From positions 1,116,001 to 1,180,000 of the forward strand of contig NC_019682.1 of the NCBI RefSeq assembly GCF_000316575.1: DNA of 64,000 nucleotides. Direction: 5' to 3'. A model generated the notes under the pieces. The model searched no databases and was not told the origin of the DNA. It saw only the letters and a program-made list of their open reading frames with translations. The first letter of the stretch is position 1, and each line of letters opens with the position of its first letter. Below are positions 7,024 through 15,335 of this stretch, piece by piece. Origin of the DNA: Calothrix sp. PCC 7507. Lineage in GTDB: Bacteria; Cyanobacteriota; Cyanobacteriia; Cyanobacteriales; Nostocaceae. The translations under genes and the position numbers were made by a program.

Positions 7024-8577
7024 TTAGAAGTTTAAAATATCTAACGATGCTTCTATTTCTAAATCTAGAATCTTTTGCCGTACATCTTTGTGTTCTGCAA
7101 GCTTACCTTCTTTCCAATACATGTCTGCTGCTTTTTGAAAATCCTCAAGTGAACCTTGCTTATTTCCCATAGCAAAACGGGCATTACCACGATTGTAATA
7201 AGCATCAATATAATTGGCATTAATTTTGATTACTTGGGTATAACTTGCAATTGCTCCCTCATAATCTCCCAGATCATAACGAGCATTACCACAGTTATAG
7301 TAAGCATCTATATAGTTAGGATTAATCTTGATGACTTGAATATAATCGGCAATGGCTCCCTCATAATCTCCTAAATCATAACGAGCATCAGCACGGTTTT
7401 TATAAGCTACAGCATCATGAGGATTAAGTTTGATGGCTTTAGTAAACTTCTGCTGATTTGTTAGTAGATAACGAGAAATACTACCGTTTGTATCAACTAT
7501 GGCATAATTAGGATTTATTTTGATGGCTTGGGTATAGTCTTCAATCGCTCCTTGATTATCTCCTAGCTGAGAGCGAGCATCAGCACGGTTTTTAAAATTA
7601 ACAGCAACATGAGGATTAATTCTAATTGCCTGATTATAATCGTCAATCGCTGCTTCGTAATCTCCTAATTGGTAGTGAGATAAGCCTCTTTTATTGTAAG
7701 CTTTGGCATTATTAGGATTAATTTTGATTGCTTGGTTATAATCTGCGATCGCTCCTGCATAATCAGATATTTCATGACGAGCTAAACCTCGTTTATAATA
7801 AATATCGGCATCATCAGGGTGAAGTTTCAGCGCCTTATTATAGTTAGTAAGCGCTGCATCAAAGTCGCCTCTGGCAAAACATTCATCACCTAGCTTTTCA
7901 TCAAGTAGATTGTTTCCGTTTTCAATAACAGATAAAGGCTGGATTGACTGTTTATGATATGAATCACCATTTTTAGCCGATTGTAACTGTTCTAAATAGC
8001 ACCGTAAACCACCCCCATAAAGCAATTGCTCTATACCAAAAGAGATTCTACCAGTTTTCAGCTTAATCATTTTAGTCGGCAGAAATCCTGCTAAAAAAAG
8101 GTGATATTCTGGTTGTGCTTCATTCACCTCTTCTTGAATCAAAATGCAGACTACAACCGCATTTTTTTCAACTTCTTCTGAACTAATAGACCATCTTACT
8201 CTGTCAATCCGCCCATGACGAGATTTCACCTCAACCCCAATTGATGGTTCAGCCGTCAAAGTGAAATCACTTTTGCCATCACCACCAAATCGTTTTTCGT
8301 AGTCAACTTCTGTAATAAAATTAGCTAACCGTTCTTTGACAACTTCCTCACCGAGTTTGCCTTTGAGATTGTTGATAAAAACATCACGCACTGGCGACAA
8401 ACGCTTATATTTTTCCGCCATCAACCAGCAAAACTCCCGTAGTGCCTTTAATCTCTCTCCAGAGATTATAGTTAATTCACTATGTTGACCTTCTGTTTCA
8501 CAATGAAGCAGACAACCAGTAGTTAACCTGTTAATGAAATCAGACTGTAGCGATCGCAGTAAGGTAATCCAATCCAT
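7024..8577 (-). CDS. PD-(D/E)XK nuclease-like domain fused to TPR repeats
   Basis: 517 residues in two parts. Residues 70-150 have the order of a restriction-endonuclease-like core: GEE at 76-78, an aspartate in KSDFTLTAE (D104), then GVEVKSR (E116-x-K118), i.e. D...ExK. From about residue 228 to 500 run seven or eight tetratricopeptide repeats of 34 residues (W/Y-A-x-G-x-x-x-Y-x-G-A-I-x-D-Y-x-Q-A-I-K-I-N-P type); one copy near residues 355-385 is shortened. The nuclease part may cut DNA or be an inactive fold; TPRs mediate protein contact. This layout would suit a defence or repair protein, but it lies without an evident partner, so the role is inferred. Confidence 0.8.
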   Translation of the reverse strand: MDWITLLRSLQSDFINRLTTGCLLHCETEGQHSELTIISGERLKALREFCWLMAEKYKRLSPVRDVFINNLKGKLGEEVVKERLANFITEVDYEKRFGGDGKSDFTLTAEPSIGVEVKSRHGRIDRVRWSISSEEVEKNAVVVCILIQEEVNEAQPEYHLFLAGFLPTKMIKLKTGRISFGIEQLLYGGGLRCYLEQLQSAKNGDSYHKQSIQPLSVIENGNNLLDEKLGDECFARGDFDAALTNYNKALKLHPDDADIYYKRGLARHEISDYAGAIADYNQAIKINPNNAKAYNKRGLSHYQLGDYEAAIDDYNQAIRINPHVAVNFKNRADARSQLGDNQGAIEDYTQAIKINPNYAIVDTNGSISRYLLTNQQKFTKAIKLNPHDAVAYKNRADARYDLGDYEGAIADYIQVIKINPNYIDAYYNCGNARYDLGDYEGAIASYTQVIKINANYIDAYYNRGNARFAMGNKQGSLEDFQKAADMYWKEGKLAEHKDVRQKILDLEIEASLDILNF

Positions 8578-8684
8578 TGATAGTTCTGCGAGTCTTGAGG
8601 TGAGATTATTCTATTAAAATTTCTCACCGCCGTAAACCTGCAAAATTATAGCGATTCTCACCCTACCCCACTTTTTTAGGTCTT

Positions 8685-8879
8685 TTATCGCCAGTGGTGG
8701 GATAATATCATGTCCGGCTGATTAATCATGAATTCCGCATCTGTGCAAAAACCTGAAAACTCTTTCTCCCGCTGCTCCCTTACAGTCTTCATGATAAGTC
8801 TTTCACCAGACACGATATAATCTATCCCCTTGAGTGGGTTGAGAACTATACCCGCCCCATCTCTTGGGGAATGAAGCAT
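8685..8879 (-). CDS. Small hypothetical protein (doubtful)
   Basis: Open frame of 64 codons with a plausible amino acid mix (GIDYIVSGERLIMKTVREQR) but no recognised family and no clear Shine-Dalgarno. It lies between the nuclease-TPR gene and a repeat nest. It may be real or a remnant. Confidence 0.25.
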   Translation of the reverse strand: MLHSPRDGAGIVLNPLKGIDYIVSGERLIMKTVREQREKEFSGFCTDAEFMINQPDMILSHHWR

Positions 8880-8911
8880 AGGGCGTTTTTCCGCGTAGGG
8901 TGGGCACTGCC

Positions 8912-9022
8912 TAGTGGTTTGTCAATTTTGTTTTGAGGGGTTTTTGGTAGTGCGGGCCGAAAAGCCCGCGTGAGCGAGACGCTCACACTACAGTCCCTCA
9001 TTTCAACCCTGACAGACTACTA
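8912..9022. mobile_element. MITE-A, copy 1
   Basis: About 110 bases ending in TGACAGACTACTA and starting TAGTGGTTTGTCA, so the ends are inverted repeats. The central 99 bases (8921-9019) are identical to copy 2 at 23550-23648. An internal hairpin-rich core (GTAGTGCGGGC...GCCCGCGTGAGC...GCTCACACTAC) could fold strongly. Confidence 0.8.
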
Positions 9023-9180
9023 GGGTGTTGACTTTGATGGAATTTTCCCGTTTTTGGTTCATGCTATTTCTGTGTCCGTGTAAAGTCTCCTTATTGTCAT
9101 TGCGAGCGGAGCGAAGCAATGACTACACAAATTTTGCCTGAATTTTTATCACCTAAAAAGGCACAGAGTCAACACCCTAG
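9020..9180. mobile_element. MITE-B
   Basis: 161-base unit with perfect 14-base terminal inverted repeats, CTAGGGTGTTGACT (9020-9033) and AGTCAACACCCTAG (9167-9180). Inside lies the small palindrome CATTGCGAGCGGAGCGAAGC at 9101-9120, a dispersed motif. No coding capacity. Confidence 0.7.
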
Positions 9181-9312
9181 GCACTGCCCACCTTCGCCTA
9201 AAATACTTATGTTTTCGTTGGTGGGCGATGCCCACCCTACGGTTATTGAGAATAAGAGTCTTCCCGCCCTTGACGACAATCGAGATTCAAGTAGTCTAGA
9301 TAAAGAGGATAT

Positions 9313-10635
9313 CTATCGATAATCTTGTCTTTGAATGCTTCTTAACCGAGCCGCATCACGCATATTATAATCACTACGAGTGAAGCGATTTAATTGCGCC
9401 TCAAAGAACTCTCGATTTGCTTGTAAGTGCTTGGGATTTTGGTCATCTAAAGGATATAAAAGCGCAGTTCTTAAGGCTTGAATGACTGCAGAAGTGACGT
9501 TATACATTGACCTTTGGAAACTCACGCCCAATTGAATCAACATATCGGCTTCACCTCGGCAATATTGTTTGTAATAATCCACTAGATATTGTGGCAAGAA
9601 GTGCAACATATCTTGCATTAATAATGTTGGTGGAATTCCAGCAGTGCCTACGGGGAAAACATCAGCGTAGAGAATGCCGTAATGGAAGTCTTTTTGATCT
9701 TCGGGTACTTGACCTGCTTGAGCATTATAAGATTTTGTGCCTCTAAAGGGTGCAGTCCGATAAAAGACAGCTTCTACATAGGGTAATGCGGCTTCATATA
9801 GCCAAGTGAAACCCTTAGATTTGGGGATAATTTCGTAACACTCGCCGTTAATATAAACGTGGTGATAGATTGGGCGTCCGGCGATCGCAAATATGCCATT
9901 AACTAAGAAATTCATGGCATCTGGAACACCTTTAAAGCCGCCTTCATCATAGATATCGGACATTTCAAAGAATACCGGTGCCATGACTTCCCAGAATAAG
10001 CCGAGATTGGAGTAGTAAGACATCTGGCGGCACTGTTCTAAGAACATATCGGGGAACAGCTTATGCAGCCCTAACATGACTGGGTTGCCTTGAAAATAAG
10101 CCTTAATTGCCCGATCAGCATTAGCTTTATATTCTTCTGAGTCCAGGTAAGCATCAAATTGGTTGACTGGTGCGTACATGTGACGATGCCAAAGCATAGC
10201 CCGCATACAAGCTTCAGCAAATTCCATATTAATGCGATCGTGGAATAAATGATGAAACAACCTCGGCATCTTGGAAGTTTCACCCTTCTCGATAAATGCC
10301 AATAGTTCAGGATGGGCTTTGGCTGTACCACGCCAAATTCTTAAATCGGCGTCATCACCAGCATAATGATTGTGTCTGTCTAGATACTCTTTGGGTAAGA
10401 AGTATTTAAAGAAGGGTAAGGGGTTGAGAAATTCGCGTTCTGCAATATAGAGGAGATCACGCCAGTAAAAATCCATCGGCACTGCATAAGCTTTGTATAA
10501 GCCGATGATTTGCATTAAGTTTTCTGGCGTATCTGGCAACATTGAACCACCAGCTTCTAAGCGGTGAATTACGTCAGCAAATTCATGTGTGGAAGGAGGT
10601 AATTTTGTGGTTGAGGGGATAGTGGTTGTTGTCAT
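9313..10635 (-). CDS. cupA/cupB: CO2 hydration protein (ChpX/ChpY, CupA/CupB family)
   Basis: 440 residues, the subunit that couples NDH-1 electron flow to CO2-to-bicarbonate conversion on the cytoplasmic face of the thylakoid. Diagnostic segments are VIHRLEAGGSMLPDTPENLM (residues 22-41), YKAYAVPMDFYWRDLLYIAE and LFHHLFHDRINMEFAEACMR (127-146). The His/Arg-rich stretch H128-R134 is where metal ligands of the family would be expected (inference). It is the last gene of the ndhF-ndhD operon. No cupS-like gene follows, and this argues for the constitutive NDH-1MS' (CupB) set rather than the inducible NDH-1MS (CupA-CupS) set, but length alone does not settle it. Confidence 0.9.
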   Translation of the reverse strand: MTTTTIPSTTKLPPSTHEFADVIHRLEAGGSMLPDTPENLMQIIGLYKAYAVPMDFYWRDLLYIAEREFLNPLPFFKYFLPKEYLDRHNHYAGDDADLRIWRGTAKAHPELLAFIEKGETSKMPRLFHHLFHDRINMEFAEACMRAMLWHRHMYAPVNQFDAYLDSEEYKANADRAIKAYFQGNPVMLGLHKLFPDMFLEQCRQMSYYSNLGLFWEVMAPVFFEMSDIYDEGGFKGVPDAMNFLVNGIFAIAGRPIYHHVYINGECYEIIPKSKGFTWLYEAALPYVEAVFYRTAPFRGTKSYNAQAGQVPEDQKDFHYGILYADVFPVGTAGIPPTLLMQDMLHFLPQYLVDYYKQYCRGEADMLIQLGVSFQRSMYNVTSAVIQALRTALLYPLDDQNPKHLQANREFFEAQLNRFTRSDYNMRDAARLRSIQRQDYR

Positions 10636-10650
10636 GATAATTGGTTTTTA

Positions 10651-11244
10651 CTAAATTTCAGGTTGTTCTATTAATAATTCTTGACGCAGCTTGAGAGCAT
10701 GAAAAATACTCAACACATCATGTTTCCAAACTGGCAGTATGAGTGTCATGGCGATTTCTTCGATACTATAAATAAAGCCAGCAATACAAGTCAGCCATAA
10801 GGGAATTCCAGCATAGTTAAAACCGAATAGAGCGACAATGGCAATAAAAAGTGTTATCCCCCAAAACTTTGCTGAGTAGGTGTGATAGCTAGCAGGTTTA
10901 CCATATTTGACTAAATTTACTATCCACCACACCAACTGAGCAAAAACAACTGTTAATAAAGGCCAGCGAAAATCAATGACAACATCTCTATAAACCAGCC
11001 ACGCACTCACAAAAATACAGCTAAAAAGGCAGACATCCGCCCAACTATCGGCTTGTCGTAATTGGGCATTGCTAACACCCAAGCGTCTGGCTATAATGCC
11101 ATCGAAAATATCAGAGAGAAAGGCCGCTACAAAACCAACGATGAACCAAATACTGGTTTTGCCATCTAAGGCATCCCAGAGGAGGAATGGAGATATGAAA
11201 AAACGAAATAATACAAGTCCAGTGGGAATTAATGTGAGATTCAT
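10651..11244 (-). CDS. CDP-alcohol phosphatidyltransferase family protein
   Basis: 197-residue membrane enzyme of the family that moves a phosphoalcohol between CDP-activated lipids or head groups. The signature D-x2-D-G-x2-A-R-x8-G-x3-D-x3-D is visible as SDIFDGIIARRLGVSNAQL, then RQADSWAD, with all four aspartates, but the central glycine is leucine. Five or six hydrophobic segments follow. It has the strongest Shine-Dalgarno of the region (AAGGAGG four bases before ATG 11244). It sits 65 bases after ndhD and 15 bases before the CO2 hydration gene, so it is in the same operon. The substrate is unknown. Its presence in a CO2-uptake operon is unexplained. Confidence 0.85.
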   Translation of the reverse strand: MNLTLIPTGLVLFRFFISPFLLWDALDGKTSIWFIVGFVAAFLSDIFDGIIARRLGVSNAQLRQADSWADVCLFSCIFVSAWLVYRDVVIDFRWPLLTVVFAQLVWWIVNLVKYGKPASYHTYSAKFWGITLFIAIVALFGFNYAGIPLWLTCIAGFIYSIEEIAMTLILPVWKHDVLSIFHALKLRQELLIEQPEI

Positions 11245-11309
11245 CTTTCCTCCTTGATTCAGTGCGTAGCTTTCTATTAGCTTAATAACTACAAGCTAAT
11301 TACTGATAT

Positions 11310-12815
11310 TTACGGCTTCAAGGCTACTTCAGAGGGGACAACTTTTTCCAACATCGGAATTGCAGCTACCATTGCTGTGGTTGTTGGTTCACTCCAACGC
11401 ACTAACCAAGTGGGTTGAACTCCCAAAAAGATAATTAAAGCTGTCAACACTAAAGCTGGTGTTTTTTCAGACCACATTACTCTGGCATAGTAGGCTTTGT
11501 TGTTATCGAGTTTGCCAAAACAGGTACGATTCAAGAGGATGACGAAATACACTGCGGTTAAGGCGCTAGATAATACACACAACAGTGTGGGTATGGGGAA
11601 GTTGGCGAAACTACCTTGAAAGACGAGAAATTCGGCGACGAATCCCGTTAATCCAGGAATGCCAGCGCTAGCCATACCGCTGAGAACTAGTAGGGCACTA
11701 ATGAGGGGTAAGCCGCGGATGGGACTCATTAAACCATTGAGTTGATCTAATTCGCGGGTGCCAACTTTAACTTCGACAATGCCTACTAAGAGGAAGAGGA
11801 CGGCGAGAATAATGCCGTGGCTAAACATTTGGGCGACTGCGCCAACAAGTGCGAGGGGGGTGCTAGCAGCACCAGCTACCAATATATAACCCATGTGTCC
11901 GATGGAACTATAGGCTACCATGCGCTTGATGTCTGTTTGGGCGATCGCTACTAATGCCCCATAAATAGCACTGATTGCTCCCCAAATTGCTAAGGTTGGC
12001 GCAAGCGTACTCCAAGCTTCCGGAAACATCCCCAATCCAAACCGCAATAGTCCATAGGTTCCTAGCTTTGCCAATACACCACCTAGTAAAATAGCGATCG
12101 GTGCGGAAGCTTCAACATAAGCATCCGGTAGCCAAGTATGGAAGGGAACTAGGGGAATTTTGATGCCAAAACCCACAATTATCCCTGCAAGCAAGATAAT
12201 TTGCATTCCGGCTGAAAGGGTTTGGGTAGAGACAGCGTCAAAAGCAAAACTGGAAGCACCAGTCAGCCATACCATACCCAGGAAGGTAGCGAGAATTAGA
12301 GCACCTGATACAGCGGTATAAATGAGGAATTTAATCCCAGCATAAGCCCGTTTTTCCCCTCCCCAAATTGAAATCAGCAGATAAAAAGGGATTAATTCTA
12401 GTTCGTAAAACAGGAAGAATAGCAGTAAATTCTCTGCTAAAAATGCACCTGCAACCCCACCACTCACTAATAGGATTAGTGAATAAAAAAGCCGTGGTCG
12501 TTGAGTCTGCTGACTGCTGCTATAAATAGCAACCCAAGTGAGTAGGCTATTTAAAACCAACATCAATATTGATAGTCCATCAACCCCTAGTTGATAGCTT
12601 AGTCCGAGGGTTTCATTCCAAGGTAGATACTCTCGAAACTGCATCCCCGGATTACTGGGATCAAATTTCAGCAAGATGAACAGATTCCAGAGAAGAACTA
12701 GGCCAGATAAAGTGAGAGATACTAAACGAATTCTACTTGCTTGGGCTGCCCCACCAGGCCAAAACCCGATAATTGCCGCACCTATAATTGGTGTCCAGAT
12801 TAATACACTCAGCAT
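11310..12815 (-). CDS. ndhD: NAD(P)H-quinone oxidoreductase subunit 4 (NdhD-type antiporter subunit)
   Basis: Proton-pumping membrane subunit of the cyanobacterial NDH-1 complex, homologous to NuoM. Fourteen or so transmembrane helices; typical signatures are NLLLFFLFYELELIPFYLLI (the conserved glutamate of the pump), GFGIKIPLVPFHTWLPDAYV and VAIAQTDIKRMVAYSSIGHM. Start ATG 12815 (MLSVLIWTPIIG) is preferred to an in-frame TTG at 12842 that lies in a GGTCAAG repeat. It follows ndhF by 78 bases and precedes the CDP-alcohol transferase. With the Cup gene downstream it is of the NdhD3/NdhD4 class used for CO2 uptake; the exact paralogue (D4 favoured because cupS is missing) is inferred. Confidence 0.92.
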   Translation of the reverse strand: MLSVLIWTPIIGAAIIGFWPGGAAQASRIRLVSLTLSGLVLLWNLFILLKFDPSNPGMQFREYLPWNETLGLSYQLGVDGLSILMLVLNSLLTWVAIYSSSQQTQRPRLFYSLILLVSGGVAGAFLAENLLLFFLFYELELIPFYLLISIWGGEKRAYAGIKFLIYTAVSGALILATFLGMVWLTGASSFAFDAVSTQTLSAGMQIILLAGIIVGFGIKIPLVPFHTWLPDAYVEASAPIAILLGGVLAKLGTYGLLRFGLGMFPEAWSTLAPTLAIWGAISAIYGALVAIAQTDIKRMVAYSSIGHMGYILVAGAASTPLALVGAVAQMFSHGIILAVLFLLVGIVEVKVGTRELDQLNGLMSPIRGLPLISALLVLSGMASAGIPGLTGFVAEFLVFQGSFANFPIPTLLCVLSSALTAVYFVILLNRTCFGKLDNNKAYYARVMWSEKTPALVLTALIIFLGVQPTWLVRWSEPTTTAMVAAIPMLEKVVPSEVALKP

Positions 12816-12893
12816 GGTAATTTTGGATTTTTTAAAGGTCAAGGGTCAAGGGTCAAAGATCAAGTTCCAGAATTTGGACTCCTAACTCCTAAC

Positions 12894-14753
12894 TCAAAAC
12901 ATCAACTCTAAAAATTGCACTCCCCAGAATGGCCAAGCTACCCACATTCCTAAGACGCTGACTCCTAAGAGGACGGTGAACGCATAAAATTGGGTTTGTC
13001 CGGAGGTGCTGTATTTAAGTCCTTGTCCACTCAAGAGGGAAAATAAACCGACCAGATTAACAATCCCATCAATTACTAAGCGGTCTAGCATGTCGGCAAA
13101 TTTGGCAATTTGGGCGACGCCATTAACGATAGTGAGGCGATAGATTTGGGCGGTGTAAAAGTCGTAGGCGAAAAAATCTCTTAAACCTTTCCAAGGGAAG
13201 CGGATTGGTTTTTGCCAATTTCCTAAATGAATGACGGCACTAATGCTGCACCCAAAAATGGTTGACCAAATTAGCAGAAGTGCAACATCTTTATTCAGGT
13301 CTACCCAACTGGGTAGCAGTGATAAGCTTTGTAATACTAGGGGGAGATGCAAGACAAATCCTAACAAAATTACCATTGGCAATACCATTGGCCAGTGTAC
13401 TTCAGGCGATCGCTCACTCATCTGCTTGGCTTTACCACCAAAAATTAAGCCAAATTCTCTGGTTAAACTAAAGGCTGTCAAACCATTAACTGCTATAACT
13501 ACTCCCACCAACCAAGGTTGCTTGTCCCACAGCCCATCTCCTAATCTCATTAATGCCCAAAAGCTACCTAGGGGCGGAAATCCAATTAATCCCAAACCAC
13601 CGACGATAAATGCTAAGGCTGATATGGGACGGCGTGACCATAATCCACCGAGTTGGTTGATGTCTTGGGTGATACTGTTCCAAACAATTCCCCCGGTACT
13701 CATGACTAGTAGGGCGGCGGACACTGCATGGGTAAGTACCAACAACAGCGCGGCTTCATCTTCTCTCACTCCCACGGCGATGAAGACTAAACCCATGTAA
13801 GCACTGACAGAATAGGATTGACAGCGCTTAATATCAGTTTGGGCGATCGCAATTAAGGAAGCACCAACGGCTGTGACTGCACCAATTGCAACTATAGTGG
13901 AGGAAACTATCGGCGATAAGGTTAAAACTGGTTGCAGTTTAATCAGCACCCATGCACCACTGGCAACTACTACTGAGTTCCGTAAAATCGTACTGGGAAC
14001 CGGCCCTTCCATCGCCTCATCTAGCCACAAATGCAAGGGGAACTGGGCGCACTTACCCATAGGCCCGGCGATTAACGCTAAACCCACTAGGGTGATTACT
14101 GTGGGGTTAACGTTTGCAGTCGTCGCCCACTCAGCTAGTTCTGTATAATCCCACGTTCCCGCTAGAGGCCATAATGCCAACACCCCCATCAGCAAAAACA
14201 AGTCACCTACCCGTTTGGTTAAGAATGCATCTCTTGCACCGGTAACTACTAAAGGTTGGCTAAACCATAAGCCGACTAAAAGGTAGGTTCCTAAAGTGAG
14301 AATTTCTAAGATTACATAGCTGAAGAACAAGTTGTTACATAAAACTAGGGCAGATAATCCGGCTTCAAAAAATCCTAATAAGGAAAAGAAGCGTCCCCAT
14401 CCCCAATCCATTTCCATGTAACCTACTGCATAAATCTGGGCGAGGAAATTCAAGCCTGTAATCACGACCACTGCACCCACACTCGCCGCAGATATTTCTA
14501 CAGCAATTGTGAGGTTTAACCCTGCAGTCGAAAGCCAAGGAATAAATAGTTCTATGGGTGGCTGATTCCATGAGGCGAATAAAGCGATCACACTGTGAAC
14601 CAGCGCTAAAAACGTCATTACCAAATTTACATACCCAGCCGGTCTTGGCCCTGTGCGGCGAATGATCCCCGGTGACCAAGGGACAGCTAATAACCCACCT
14701 ATTAGGGCATAGCAAGGAACTAGCCAAACAGTCTCAAGGAGAAACTGAGCCAT
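12894..14753 (-). CDS. ndhF: NAD(P)H-quinone oxidoreductase subunit 5 (NdhF-type antiporter subunit)
   Basis: 619 residues, homologous to NuoL, the distal proton-pumping subunit that determines which NDH-1 variant is built. Signatures include YAVGYMEMDWGWGRFFSLLG, CAQFPLHLWLDEAMEGPVPS and ASLIAIAQTDIKRCQSYSVS, and it has sixteen or so hydrophobic helices. It is shorter than NdhF1 (about 680-700), as is usual for NdhF3/F4, the CO2-uptake forms. ATG 14753 has GAGG about 9 bases upstream. It is the first gene of the four-gene operon that ends in the CO2 hydration protein. Confidence 0.92.
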   Translation of the reverse strand: MAQFLLETVWLVPCYALIGGLLAVPWSPGIIRRTGPRPAGYVNLVMTFLALVHSVIALFASWNQPPIELFIPWLSTAGLNLTIAVEISAASVGAVVVITGLNFLAQIYAVGYMEMDWGWGRFFSLLGFFEAGLSALVLCNNLFFSYVILEILTLGTYLLVGLWFSQPLVVTGARDAFLTKRVGDLFLLMGVLALWPLAGTWDYTELAEWATTANVNPTVITLVGLALIAGPMGKCAQFPLHLWLDEAMEGPVPSTILRNSVVVASGAWVLIKLQPVLTLSPIVSSTIVAIGAVTAVGASLIAIAQTDIKRCQSYSVSAYMGLVFIAVGVREDEAALLLVLTHAVSAALLVMSTGGIVWNSITQDINQLGGLWSRRPISALAFIVGGLGLIGFPPLGSFWALMRLGDGLWDKQPWLVGVVIAVNGLTAFSLTREFGLIFGGKAKQMSERSPEVHWPMVLPMVILLGFVLHLPLVLQSLSLLPSWVDLNKDVALLLIWSTIFGCSISAVIHLGNWQKPIRFPWKGLRDFFAYDFYTAQIYRLTIVNGVAQIAKFADMLDRLVIDGIVNLVGLFSLLSGQGLKYSTSGQTQFYAFTVLLGVSVLGMWVAWPFWGVQFLELMF

Positions 14754-15143
14754 GAACTTACCTCTATAATTTGCAAGAAAAACTAAGGGTTGTAAATCAA
14801 CATGACGTTGATCCCAGCTAACCCCGAACTCTCAGATAACCGAATTTTATCTTTATTTAATTTTGTTAAAATACAGCTTACCGTTATCTCAGCCAAAAAG
14901 GAATTATTTAACTAAATAAATCAGCGATATTTACTCTAATTAATTCTTATATAAGGAAGCATTTAATTCATAAATAATAACTATCAATTAGCATCTATGC
15001 ATTAGTTCAGTGTTAATAAATAATAATCATTAGACTTTACTAATTGACATAAACGACAAGAGACGCTATGAATCGCGTCTCTCTAAGTTAGTAGAGTATT
15101 ATCTACACTTTGATAATTTTGTCAACTAGTCACGGCGTTAGCG
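14754..15143. other. Intergenic region upstream of the NDH-1 operon
   Basis: 390 bases, AT-rich, presumably carrying the promoter of the ndhF operon (read toward lower coordinates). A hairpin AGAGACGC-TATGAATC-GCGTCTCT lies at 15059-15082, downstream of the small protein gene at 15144-15335 and possibly its terminator. No gene or named operator recognised. Confidence 0.5.
15059..15082 (-). terminator. Hairpin downstream of a small membrane protein gene
   Basis: Perfect 8-base stem AGAGACGC/GCGTCTCT with an 8-base loop, 61 bases after the stop codon of the gene at 15144-15335. The U-run after the stem is weak, so termination is a guess. Confidence 0.35.
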
Positions 15144-15335
15144 TCAAATTTTCTGCTCTTTACCTAATCCCCAGTCCATAATCTCAGCAGCGATCGCCGG
15201 CGTTTGGTAGGATTGACTGATAGGAGCTGGTTTCATGTCGCGGACATCCAGTAACTGGACAAGAATCAGGTAGGCGATCGCTAACAGAACAGAAATCGCA
15301 CCTGTAATAATGGCAACAATTTTCGAGCGGTTCAT
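15144..15335 (-). CDS. Small single-pass membrane protein
   Basis: 63 residues: basic start MNRSKI, one transmembrane helix (VAIITGAISVLLAIAYLILV) and a 33-residue tail rich in Pro and Gln. Start ATG 15335 is preceded by AGGA at a suitable distance, and an in-frame TTG three bases upstream is less likely. It may be a conserved cyanobacterial hypothetical protein, but no function is known. No operon partner. Confidence 0.6.
   Translation of the reverse strand: MNRSKIVAIITGAISVLLAIAYLILVQLLDVRDMKPAPISQSYQTPAIAAEIMDWGLGKEQKI

Larger units (their letters stand above)
8912..9180. mobile_element. Compound MITE insertion with 8-bp target duplication
   Basis: Non-coding insertion flanked on both sides by the direct repeat GCACTGCC (8904-8911 and 9181-9188). 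It consists of two abutting units: MITE-A (8912-9022) and MITE-B (9020-9180). No transposase is encoded, so it would need to be moved by an enzyme supplied elsewhere. Confidence 0.7.
8896..9241. repeat. GTAGGGTGGGC palindromic repeat split by an insertion
   Basis: The left half GTAGGGTGGGCACTGCC (8895-8911) and the right half GCACTGCCCACC...CCCACCCTAC (9181-9241) form one palindromic repeat when the 269 bases at 8912-9180 are removed. The uninterrupted version occurs at 22023-22043. Confidence 0.75.

Noticed and set aside
9119-9322. 67-codon plus frame across the MITE/palindrome nest
   Set aside because: It runs through repeat sequence (MITE-B and the GTAGGGTGGGC repeat) and has no protein-like composition.
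13231-13800. 189-codon plus frame inside ndhF
   Set aside because: Antisense shadow of a strongly conserved membrane protein gene.
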